Source: an uncultured Desulfobacter sp. (GTDB lineage Bacteria > Desulfobacterota > Desulfobacteria > Desulfobacterales > Desulfobacteraceae). Taken from it: DNA of 64,000 nucleotides. The DNA lies in the NCBI RefSeq assembly GCF_963666675.1, contig NZ_OY762929.1, forward strand, positions 1,302,001-1,366,000, read 5' to 3'. The first letter of the stretch is position 1; each line of letters begins with the position of its first letter. Of the stretch, positions 38,156 to 45,831 are shown one piece after another. A program made the position numbers and the translations under genes. A model generated the notes under the pieces. The model saw nothing but the letters and a program-made list of their open reading frames with translations. It was not told the DNA's origin and did no database searches.

Positions 38156-38157
38156 AG

Positions 38158-38445
38158 ATGAAAATATCACAGCAGGAAGTGGAAAAAATGGCCCATCTGG
38201 CCCGGCTGGATGTGGATGATGAACTCAAGGAGACCCTGGCAGAGCAGCTCAGTGATATCCTGGATTATATTGATGCCCTCAAAGACGTGGACGTTGAAGG
38301 GGTGACACCGGCATCCGGGGCTGCATTTATGAATAATGTGCTCAGAGAAGACGAAGAAAAACCGTCACCGGGTCCGGATGTGACCCTGGCCAATGCGCCG
38401 GAACGTGACCAGGACTTCTATGTGGTGCCAAGGGTGGTGACGTAA
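38158..38445 (+). CDS. gatC: Glutamyl/aspartyl-tRNA amidotransferase subunit C
   Basis: GatC is a 95-residue wrapper that holds GatA and GatB together in the transamidosome, which converts mischarged Glu-tRNA-Gln or Asp-tRNA-Asn. MKISQQEVEKMAHLARL is the family N-terminus. It starts 3 bp after the SPOR gene and is followed by gatA after 34 bp. gatB is not in the window. Confidence 0.94.
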   Translation: MKISQQEVEKMAHLARLDVDDELKETLAEQLSDILDYIDALKDVDVEGVTPASGAAFMNNVLREDEEKPSPGPDVTLANAPERDQDFYVVPRVVT

Positions 38446-38479
38446 GTAGCCCAAAAAGATGAGAGCATAAGGAAATAAA

Positions 38480-39952
38480 ATGAATCTGCATACCCTGACC
38501 ATTGCCCAGGCCCAGGATCTCCTGGCCAAAAAGGAAATATCTTCTGTTGAACTGACACGGGCGTTCCTTGACCGAATTGATAAATATGACAACGCTGTTT
38601 CGGCGTTTATCACCGTTGAACCGGCGCTTGCCCTGGAACAGGCCGAACAGGCTGACCGGATGATTGCCAAGGGCGAAAGCCAGGCCTTTACCGGAATCCC
38701 TGTGGCCCTGAAAGACGTGTTATGTACAAAGGGCGTAAAAACCACCTGCGCATCCAAAATTCTTGAAAATTTCGTACCCCGGTACGACGCCACGGTAGTG
38801 GAGAAGTTTAAAGCCCAGAATGCCGTACTCATCGGTAAAGCCAATATGGATGAATTTGCCATGGGCTCTTCCACGGAAAACTCCGCCTTTTTTGCCACCC
38901 GCAATCCCTGGAATACAGACCATGTGCCCGGTGGTTCCTCTGGTGGCTCCGCTGCTGCCGTAGCGGCCCAGTTTTGTGCCGGGGCCGTGGGTACGGACAC
39001 CGGCGGCTCCATCCGTCAGCCCGCTTCCCATTGCGGTGTGGTCGGTCTTAAACCCACCTATGGCCGGGTGTCCCGGTTTGGTGTGGTGGCCTATGCCTCG
39101 TCCCTGGACCAGGTGGGGCCCATTACCCGGGATGTGACGGACACGGCCATGATGCTCAATCTCATGGGCGGCCATGATCCCAAAGACTCCACCAGCGCCC
39201 CGGAACCGATGTCCGATTTTACAAAGGGCATTGAGATGTTCAAGGAGAAGGGCTTGGCCGGCATGACGGCAGGTATTCCCAAGGAATTTTCAACGCTTAA
39301 GGGCATTGATCCCCAGGTGGCGGCCATGTTTGAAAAGGCCCAAAGGACCCTGGAGGATCTGGGTGTTACCATTAAAGAGATCTCGTTGCCCCATACCAAC
39401 TATGTGGTGGCGGCCTACTACATTATTGCACCCTGTGAAGCCAGCGCCAACCTGGCCCGGTTCGACGGGGTAAGATACGGGGTAAGGGACATGGAGTCCG
39501 ACGATCTCATTGAGATGTACAAAAAAACCAAGTCCAGAGGATTCGGGGCCGAAGTCCAGCGCCGGATCATTATCGGGACCTATTCGTTGTCTTCGGGGTA
39601 TTATGATGCCTATTACGGCCGGGCCTCCCAGGTCCGGGCCCTGATCATGGATGATTTTAAACGGGCCTTTGATGAATGCGATATTATTCTGTCTCCTGTG
39701 GCACCGACCCCTGCCTTTAAAATCGGTGAAAACGTGGCGGATCCTTTGAATATGTATTTAAGCGATATCTTTACCCTCTCCTGCAATATGGCCGGTGTCC
39801 CCGGAATTTCCGTGCCCGCAGGTATATCTGATACCGGACTTCCCATGGGGCTTCAGATGATGGCCCGGCATTTTGATGAGATGTCTTTGATCCGTGCGGG
39901 ATACGGCTTTGAACAGGCTGTGAACCACGGGGTTGTATTGCCTGAATTGTAA
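38480..39952 (+). CDS. gatA: Glutamyl/aspartyl-tRNA amidotransferase subunit A
   Basis: GatA is the amidase-signature glutaminase that supplies ammonia to GatB. The Lys-Ser-Ser triad is visible: lysine in PVALKDVL (about 78), cis-serine in GGSSGGSAAAV (about 153) and the nucleophilic serine in TDTGGSIRQPA (about 177). At 490 residues it has the usual length. AAGGAA precedes the ATG. Confidence 0.97.
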   Translation: MNLHTLTIAQAQDLLAKKEISSVELTRAFLDRIDKYDNAVSAFITVEPALALEQAEQADRMIAKGESQAFTGIPVALKDVLCTKGVKTTCASKILENFVPRYDATVVEKFKAQNAVLIGKANMDEFAMGSSTENSAFFATRNPWNTDHVPGGSSGGSAAAVAAQFCAGAVGTDTGGSIRQPASHCGVVGLKPTYGRVSRFGVVAYASSLDQVGPITRDVTDTAMMLNLMGGHDPKDSTSAPEPMSDFTKGIEMFKEKGLAGMTAGIPKEFSTLKGIDPQVAAMFEKAQRTLEDLGVTIKEISLPHTNYVVAAYYIIAPCEASANLARFDGVRYGVRDMESDDLIEMYKKTKSRGFGAEVQRRIIIGTYSLSSGYYDAYYGRASQVRALIMDDFKRAFDECDIILSPVAPTPAFKIGENVADPLNMYLSDIFTLSCNMAGVPGISVPAGISDTGLPMGLQMMARHFDEMSLIRAGYGFEQAVNHGVVLPEL

Positions 39953-39978
39953 CCACGTATTATGAAAGGAAAGTGAAC

Positions 39979-40170
39979 ATGTCCACTGTCATGCCCCAGG
40001 GTGATGCCCTGAAAAAAGCCGTTGCGTGGGTCTCGGAAAAACGAGGCGCCCAGCCGGATCTGAATGTAAACAAATTGGTTGATGACGCGTCTCTGCAGTT
40101 TGATCTAAGCCCCAAAGACAGCGAATTTCTGCTGCGGTTTGTAAAGGAACTTCCGGATACGCCTGCATGA
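39979..40170 (+). CDS. Small hypothetical protein before mutL
   Basis: This 63-residue protein begins MSTVMPQGDALKKAVAWVSE and ends in a predicted helix. It is not recognised. AAAGGA lies eight bases before the ATG at 39,979; a GTG at 39,973 is too close to that site. The stop overlaps the mutL start in ATGA, which argues for translational coupling and so for a real gene. Confidence 0.7.
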   Translation: MSTVMPQGDALKKAVAWVSEKRGAQPDLNVNKLVDDASLQFDLSPKDSEFLLRFVKELPDTPA

Positions 40171-42101
40171 GCCGAATCCGCATCCTTCCTGATATCCTGT
40201 CCAACCAGATAGCGGCAGGCGAAGTGGTTCAACGGCCGGTGTCCGCAGTGAAGGAACTGGTGGAAAATGCCATGGATGCCGGCGCCGACAGGATTATCGT
40301 GGAGATTGAAAAGGGCGGAAAATCCTTGATCCGGGTGTCCGACAACGGGTGCGGGCTTTCCCGGGATGAGGCGGTGCTGGCCGTGGAACGGTATGCCACA
40401 TCCAAAATTTACACCAAAGACGACCTGTTTTCCATCTCCACCTTCGGGTTCAGGGGCGAGGCCCTGCCTGCCATTGCCTCCGTATCAAAATTCAGCCTTG
40501 TCTCCCGGACCGCGGATAACGCCACCGGCACCCGGGTGGATCTGGACGGCGGCAAGCTTTCCGGTGTGACGGACACCGGCGCACCTGTGGGCACCATGGT
40601 GGAAGTCAAACGATTGTTCTTTAACACCCCGGCCCGCAGAAAATTTTTAAAAAGCGAAAATACCGAATCCGGTCACATTGCCGATGCATTGGCAGGCCTT
40701 GCCATGGGAAATCCCACGGTGGGGTTCCGCCTTGTGGTCAACCGCAGGGCCGTGAAGAGCTATCCCCCCGGCCAGACCCTTTTCCAGCGGGCCCAGATGG
40801 TGCTGGGTAAGGACGTGGCCGATCAGCTGTACGAAATTGAATGGCCAAAAGCCGATGACGGCGAATGCAAGGATGCATCGGGCCTTAAACTCCATGGCGT
40901 ATGCGCCAATCCCGGCGTCACCCGCAGTACGGCCAATCGAATTTACCTGTTCGTCAATCAGCGTCTTGTGTATGACCGGGGTCTGATCTCGGCCATGTTT
41001 CAAGGGTATCGGGGCAGGATCATGAAAGGGCGGTATCCTGTGGGCGCGGTGTGTGTGACATTGCCCTGCGATCAGGTGGATGTCAACGTGCACCCGGCCA
41101 AGCGTGAAATTAAATTCATTACCCCGGGCCCCGTCTACCAGGCCTTGGGCCTTGCAGTCGCAGACGCTTTGACCCAGGGGCAGGGTGATCAATTTTCCTA
41201 TGCCAGGGCAGTTATGCCGGGGAAAAAAGAGGCCCCGACGCCGGTTCAGGCGTCACTGGAATCTGCTTCCCTGCCCGAAACAAAAGTTACCTCCAATTTG
41301 TTTGCGGGTGTTTCCACCCCGGTGCAACCGGCACCTGTTTACAACGCGCCCGATTCTTCCCCTGAGGCCTTTCAGGCCGCCGAACCCCGGGATGGGTCCT
41401 GGGTTGCTGAGCCGGAGGCTGAACGGCCCGCCCACTCTCCTTTGGGGGACCATGGAGGTCAATATTCAGATCCGGCCGTTCCAATACCTTTGTCAAAACC
41501 AGCATCACTTCAGCCCGAACACGCCGAGGTTCGGGTGGTCGGGCAGGTGCTCAACATCTATATTGTGGTGGAAAAAGAGGGGCACCTGATACTGGTTGAC
41601 CAGCATGCCGCCCATGAGCGGATTGTCTTTGAGCAGCTGTTAAACCGCCACAAGCATATGGGTGTCCAAAGCCAGTCCCTGGCCGTTCCCGAAGTCCTGG
41701 AACTGAGCCATAAAGAGGCCGTAGTCCTTGAAGCCATACTAACTGACCTGGCCGATCTGGGCATCCGGGTGGAGCCCTTTGGCGGGACTTCCTTTGTGAT
41801 AAAAGCGGTGCCGGTGCTGGTGGAGGAAAAAAATGTAGGCGCCATGGTGGTGGAGATGGTTGAACAAATCAGCCGTGCCGACGGTACGGGCCTTAAAGAT
41901 GACTGGCTTGATGACGCCCTGGCCACCATGGCCTGCCATCGGTCCGTGCGGGGCGGGCAGTCCATGTCATCCCGGGAGATGACGGCGCTTGTGGCGCAGT
42001 TGTTTGCCTGTGAAAACCCCATGCACTGCCCCCATGGCCGTCCCGTTTTTGTATCCTTTGATGCCCGCAGTCTTGAAAAGCTGTTTAAAAGACTTGTGTG
42101 A
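40167..42101 (+). CDS. mutL: DNA mismatch repair protein MutL
   Basis: MutL links MutS mismatch recognition to strand removal. The GHKL ATPase domain (1-330) shows NAMDAGADRI, DNGCGL and GFRGEALPAI. The linker (about 335-440) is Pro/Ala-rich. The C-terminal domain carries the endonuclease motif DQHAAHERIVFE (DQHA-X2-E-X4-E) and CPHGRP. It is therefore a nicking MutL, implying a MutH-independent, methyl-independent repair system. It is coupled to the small upstream ORF. Confidence 0.96.
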   Translation: MSRIRILPDILSNQIAAGEVVQRPVSAVKELVENAMDAGADRIIVEIEKGGKSLIRVSDNGCGLSRDEAVLAVERYATSKIYTKDDLFSISTFGFRGEALPAIASVSKFSLVSRTADNATGTRVDLDGGKLSGVTDTGAPVGTMVEVKRLFFNTPARRKFLKSENTESGHIADALAGLAMGNPTVGFRLVVNRRAVKSYPPGQTLFQRAQMVLGKDVADQLYEIEWPKADDGECKDASGLKLHGVCANPGVTRSTANRIYLFVNQRLVYDRGLISAMFQGYRGRIMKGRYPVGAVCVTLPCDQVDVNVHPAKREIKFITPGPVYQALGLAVADALTQGQGDQFSYARAVMPGKKEAPTPVQASLESASLPETKVTSNLFAGVSTPVQPAPVYNAPDSSPEAFQAAEPRDGSWVAEPEAERPAHSPLGDHGGQYSDPAVPIPLSKPASLQPEHAEVRVVGQVLNIYIVVEKEGHLILVDQHAAHERIVFEQLLNRHKHMGVQSQSLAVPEVLELSHKEAVVLEAILTDLADLGIRVEPFGGTSFVIKAVPVLVEEKNVGAMVVEMVEQISRADGTGLKDDWLDDALATMACHRSVRGGQSMSSREMTALVAQLFACENPMHCPHGRPVFVSFDARSLEKLFKRLV

Positions 42102-42257
42102 GGCCTGGGGATGAGATATAAACTTTGGGAATCTTAAGGTTGGTTCAATGCGGGTGTGGCAGGGGGAAAAAGATAACGGTAACCACCGCTTTTTTCTAAT
42201 ATTTCAAATCCTGGGCCCGGTCTTATGTTTAATCTGACAGGAGTATTATAAAAACCC

Positions 42258-43898
42258 ATGCGAAAATTCATGCAAACTATTTTTGCTTGCAAGGCGGCAA
42301 TTGCTGTATTGGCTTTTTTTGTTGTCGGGGCAGCGCCCGTTAACGGATTGTGCAGTGACGTAAAAACCGTGGCTGTCATCCCCTTTGAAATGAATTCCTC
42401 CCAGGATCTTGGTTTTCTTCAGAACGGACTGTTCTCAATGCTTTCCTCAAGGCTTTCCGATGCCAGGAAGGTGGATGTTCTGGATCGGGAAACCGTGGAT
42501 AAAGCCCTGGCCAAGGCCAAGGCCGACGGATTAGTTAAAGGCAGCCTTAATGAGGGAATCGCCCGGAATATAGGTGCTGTGATGGGGGTGGACTACGTCC
42601 TTTTCGGCAGCCTGACCCATTTCGGGGAAAGCCTTAGTTTGGATGCTTCCATGGTGGATGTAACCGGCCAGAAGGAAACCCTTTCCTTTTTTGAACAAAG
42701 CAACGCCATGGGCGATGTGATCCCCCTGGTGAACTCCTTTGCCGGTGATATCAACATGAAGGTGTTTAACCGCAATATTGATAACAAGCTCTATGCCCGG
42801 CCCCAGGAACCCAATCCAAGCCTTGGGGGGTTGCAGTACGCAGGCGCCCCCAATCTTTACGGCGGCGGCATGACGGCCATGCAGGCAAGCCAGGGATTTA
42901 CCACCCACTCAAAGGTGAAAGAGGTGATCCGGGCCATGGCCACCGGCGATTTGAACAAAGACGGCCGTGTCCAGGTGGTTACGGCAACGGATTCTTCCCT
43001 TCAGATTTCCCATCTTGAAGGGACCATGCTTGCCCAAGAGGCCCATCTGGATTACGCATCCTATTTAAGGATTATCGGGCTGGATGTGGCGGACATCAAC
43101 GGTAACGGGTATCCGGAAGTTTTTGTCACCGCCATGACCATCAACCGGGAGACCCTCTCCTCATTTGTGGTGGAATATAATGGATCATCCTACACAACGA
43201 TTCAGGAGGGCATGTCCTATTATTTCCGTGTGATTGATTCTCTGGACGGCAATCCCGTGCTCTACGCCCAGGAAAAAGGCCGGGGGCCGTATGAGGGCAA
43301 AATTCACATTATGACCCCGGCCAACGACTCCTACCAGGAGGAAAAGGCCATCCGTATGCCCACGGGGACATCCGTGCTTTCCCTGAACCGGGGACCGGTC
43401 CGGGAGGACAACGGCATTGAGTTTCTGAGCATTAACAAACACCATCGCCTGGTGCTCATCAACGATGCCGGGTCAAATGAATGGGAAAGTACGGAAAAAT
43501 ACGGAAAAACCAATAACTATTGGCTTACAGGTGACCGGGGTTCAGATTCAACTTACCGGGAACGGGAGTACTTGAATCCCAGAATTAAATTTCATCCCGC
43601 GGGAGAGGATCAGAAAGACAAAGTGTTCCTGATTACGAATAATGAGATCGGCGGCGGTGCCTTCGGCCGGATTAAACGGTTCAAGGAGGGGCGTGTTGAA
43701 GTCATGTCCTGGAACGGTATTGCCCTGGCACCGGTATTTCAGACCGTTCCCCTGCAGGGCTGGGTATCTGATTTTGACATTGCGGACATAGACAATGACG
43801 GGGTGGACGAGCTGGTGATCTCCGTTGTGACCCGGTCAAAAGTCGCCATTCTTGCCAAAGATCAAACCTCCAACATTATTTCCTATAAATTGAAATAA
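42258..43898 (+). CDS. Secreted CsgG-like/FG-GAP repeat protein
   Basis: A signal peptide (about 1-35) is followed by a CsgG/FlgO-like domain (about 38-170; VAVIPFEMNSS and VDYVLFGSLTHFG). A beta-propeller-like region with FG-GAP/VCBS repeats follows, holding calcium-loop motifs DLNKDGR, DINGNGY and DIDNDGV. It is probably periplasmic or outer-membrane associated. The combination suggests an envelope assembly or adhesion role, but function is not known. The porin gene lies 134 bp downstream and has its own promoter candidate. Confidence 0.75.
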   Translation: MRKFMQTIFACKAAIAVLAFFVVGAAPVNGLCSDVKTVAVIPFEMNSSQDLGFLQNGLFSMLSSRLSDARKVDVLDRETVDKALAKAKADGLVKGSLNEGIARNIGAVMGVDYVLFGSLTHFGESLSLDASMVDVTGQKETLSFFEQSNAMGDVIPLVNSFAGDINMKVFNRNIDNKLYARPQEPNPSLGGLQYAGAPNLYGGGMTAMQASQGFTTHSKVKEVIRAMATGDLNKDGRVQVVTATDSSLQISHLEGTMLAQEAHLDYASYLRIIGLDVADINGNGYPEVFVTAMTINRETLSSFVVEYNGSSYTTIQEGMSYYFRVIDSLDGNPVLYAQEKGRGPYEGKIHIMTPANDSYQEEKAIRMPTGTSVLSLNRGPVREDNGIEFLSINKHHRLVLINDAGSNEWESTEKYGKTNNYWLTGDRGSDSTYREREYLNPRIKFHPAGEDQKDKVFLITNNEIGGGAFGRIKRFKEGRVEVMSWNGIALAPVFQTVPLQGWVSDFDIADIDNDGVDELVISVVTRSKVAILAKDQTSNIISYKLK

Positions 43899-43919
43899 AC
43901 TGCGAAATTTAAAAAAAAG

Positions 43920-43948
43920 TTGACAAACTAGTTAAAATAGCATTAAAA
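43920..43948 (+). promoter_or_regulatory. Possible sigma-70 promoter of the porin gene
   Basis: A perfect -35 TTGACA is followed after 17 bases by a weak -10 TTAAAA. It sits about 85 bp before the porin ATG in a gap otherwise without genes. Confidence 0.4.
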
Positions 43949-44032
43949 CGAGAACTAATTGGGTATCCTGTTTTTAAAAGGAAGGCGGGATGCCTGTTTT
44001 CAGGCAGTTAGAAATCCTAAAAGGAGAAAAAG

Positions 44033-45103
44033 ATGAAAAAAATTATTGTGGCTGTTACAGCCCTTATGCTGATGGCAGGTTCTGCTTATGCTGCAGACTG
44101 GAATTTTTACGGAAAAGCATGGCTTTGGACGGGTTGGTCTGATACCGATAATATCAACGGTACTGACGGTGACACCCAGTATGGCGAAAGTCTTTATAAC
44201 AATTCAAGAATTGGCGCTAACATCACAGTTTCCGATGAATTGTCCGCACGTTTTGAGTATGGTGCTAACAGTGGTAATGCCAATATCCGTCATCTCTATG
44301 GCGTTTGGAATTTTGGCTCCGGCACCCTGACAGTAGGTCAGACCGATACCCCGCTTAATATTGACTATGCTAGCCAGGTGGTGCCCGGCAGAATAGTGGA
44401 CAATGCGCATACGGCGAACAACGATGCTGACCTCGCCATGGGCGGATTCGGTAATCTGGATAACAGCCGTAATCCTGAGATCATGCTGACCTTTGGCGGG
44501 TTCTCCATTGCGTTTATTGATACTGATGAAACCTATGATAATACTAATACTACTGTGCCGCAGCCTACTTACGCTACTCAATCGTTAATCCCCATGATCG
44601 CGATGTGTTACAAAATGCAGTTTGATATGGGCGAGGTTCAGATCGCTGGCGGTTACAACACTTTTGAAGTTAACGATGACGACGACGTTGACTCTTATTC
44701 CATAGGCCTTGGAACTGACCTGCACTTCGGCGCATTGGGTATGTTTGCTTCCTTTATCTGGGGTGAAAATGTGGCTGGTCTGGGTTCTGGAACTGCTACT
44801 GGATTTGGCGGCAAGGCTGATTATGACGGTGTTGACACTAACGATTGTGAATCCCTTGGTGGTTACTTCGGCGTGAATTATGCTATAAGTGAGATGCTGA
44901 CCCTTGAAGCCGGTTATGGTTATATCCATGATGAAATGGATGACACAGACGCCACCTCTATTGCTCAGACCTACTACCTACAGGCTGCGATTACTCTGGC
45001 CCCGGGTGTTACGGTTACCCCTGAAGTTGGTATGATTGACGAAAGAGAAACCGGTTCAAATGAAACCATTTACTTTGGCGCTGCTTGGGCAATCGCCTTC
45101 TAA
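44033..45103 (+). CDS. Outer-membrane porin
   Basis: This 356-residue protein has a clear signal peptide (1-21, AGSAYA then ADWNFYGKAW). The mature part is made of alternating beta strands with acidic, Asn/Thr-rich loops, and it ends in a terminal phenylalanine (AAWAIAF), the BamA insertion signal. It fits the general trimeric porin type of Desulfobacterota. AAAGGAG precedes the ATG. A strong terminator follows, so it is monocistronic. Confidence 0.88.
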   Translation: MKKIIVAVTALMLMAGSAYAADWNFYGKAWLWTGWSDTDNINGTDGDTQYGESLYNNSRIGANITVSDELSARFEYGANSGNANIRHLYGVWNFGSGTLTVGQTDTPLNIDYASQVVPGRIVDNAHTANNDADLAMGGFGNLDNSRNPEIMLTFGGFSIAFIDTDETYDNTNTTVPQPTYATQSLIPMIAMCYKMQFDMGEVQIAGGYNTFEVNDDDDVDSYSIGLGTDLHFGALGMFASFIWGENVAGLGSGTATGFGGKADYDGVDTNDCESLGGYFGVNYAISEMLTLEAGYGYIHDEMDDTDATSIAQTYYLQAAITLAPGVTVTPEVGMIDERETGSNETIYFGAAWAIAF

Positions 45104-45141
45104 GTAATAAAAAGAAATAAATTTTATACTGCCTGAATTAT

Positions 45142-45174
45142 AACGGGCCGCAGATTTAAGATCTGCGGCCCGTT
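45142..45174 (+). terminator. Rho-independent terminator of the porin gene
   Basis: A 14-bp stem, AACGGGCCGCAGAT with its complement, surrounds a five-base loop and ends in TTTT. Confidence 0.9.
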
Positions 45175-45330
45175 TTCTATTTGTGAAAAGAATCAACATT
45201 GTACCCGTAAGCATTGATTGCTTTACGAATGAAGATTCGTGTCCTCTCCGTCCTGTTCTTCGCAAATTCGGTGCGTTTAATTTTCAACCCTCTTAGCTTT
45301 TATGATATTGAGAATAGGTGTTGTGAGCGT

Positions 45331-45706
45331 GGGGCTTGATTCTATTGTCGGCCATTTTTGTAGGGGCAATCCCCCTGTGGTTGCCCTCGTTCGGGTAGAC
45401 ACGGGGAGATGGGCAGGCACAGGGGCCTGCCCCTACAGCAGCAGTCGATGTTCGAGCCAATCCCTGAAAGTGCAATGGATTGTTCAAATTAACGACAGCT
45501 TGGTGTCATATCAAATAACAGATCTAATCTTTCCTCCATGTCTGTTCATTTCCAACGCTGACTGTTCAGGAGAAGTGCAGCAGGTTTTGGACTTGGTTCT
45601 AACGTCGGTCGCTGCTGTAGGGGCAATCCCCTGTGGTTGCCCTCGTTGGGGAAACCCCAGGGGGATTCCCCTACAAAAAATGTCCGACAATAAGAATCAA
45701 GCCCCG
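45331..45706. repeat. REPIN-like pair of inverted 125-bp repeats
   Basis: Two related units face each other: 45,331 to about 45,462 and about 45,590 to 45,706. The outer ends match for about 36 bp (GGGGCTTGATTCT-ATTGTCGG and its complement). The inner ends also match (CCCCTACAGCAGC). Each unit is itself a GTAGGGGC...GCCCCTAC hairpin. About 125 bp of unrelated sequence separate them. The layout is like paired REP sequences or a MITE derived from them. It lies between the porin terminator and the flagellin terminator. Confidence 0.75.
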
Positions 45707-45774
45707 GATTTTAATAGCGCAGGAAAGAAAGGGCAATACTCGCTGTGTGAAAGGCGGGGGTGACGATAAAAAAA

Positions 45775-45802
45775 GCCGGCAAGGGAGCTCTCCCTTGCCG
45801 GC
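45775..45802 (-). terminator. Rho-independent terminator of the flagellin gene
   Basis: A perfect 12-bp stem GCCGGCAAGGGA...TCCCTTGCCGGC is followed on the minus strand by a run of seven T. It lies 30 bp past the flagellin stop. Confidence 0.92.
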
Positions 45803-45831
45803 AGGTTGGTTAAGTTATGCGGCGTCCAGTA

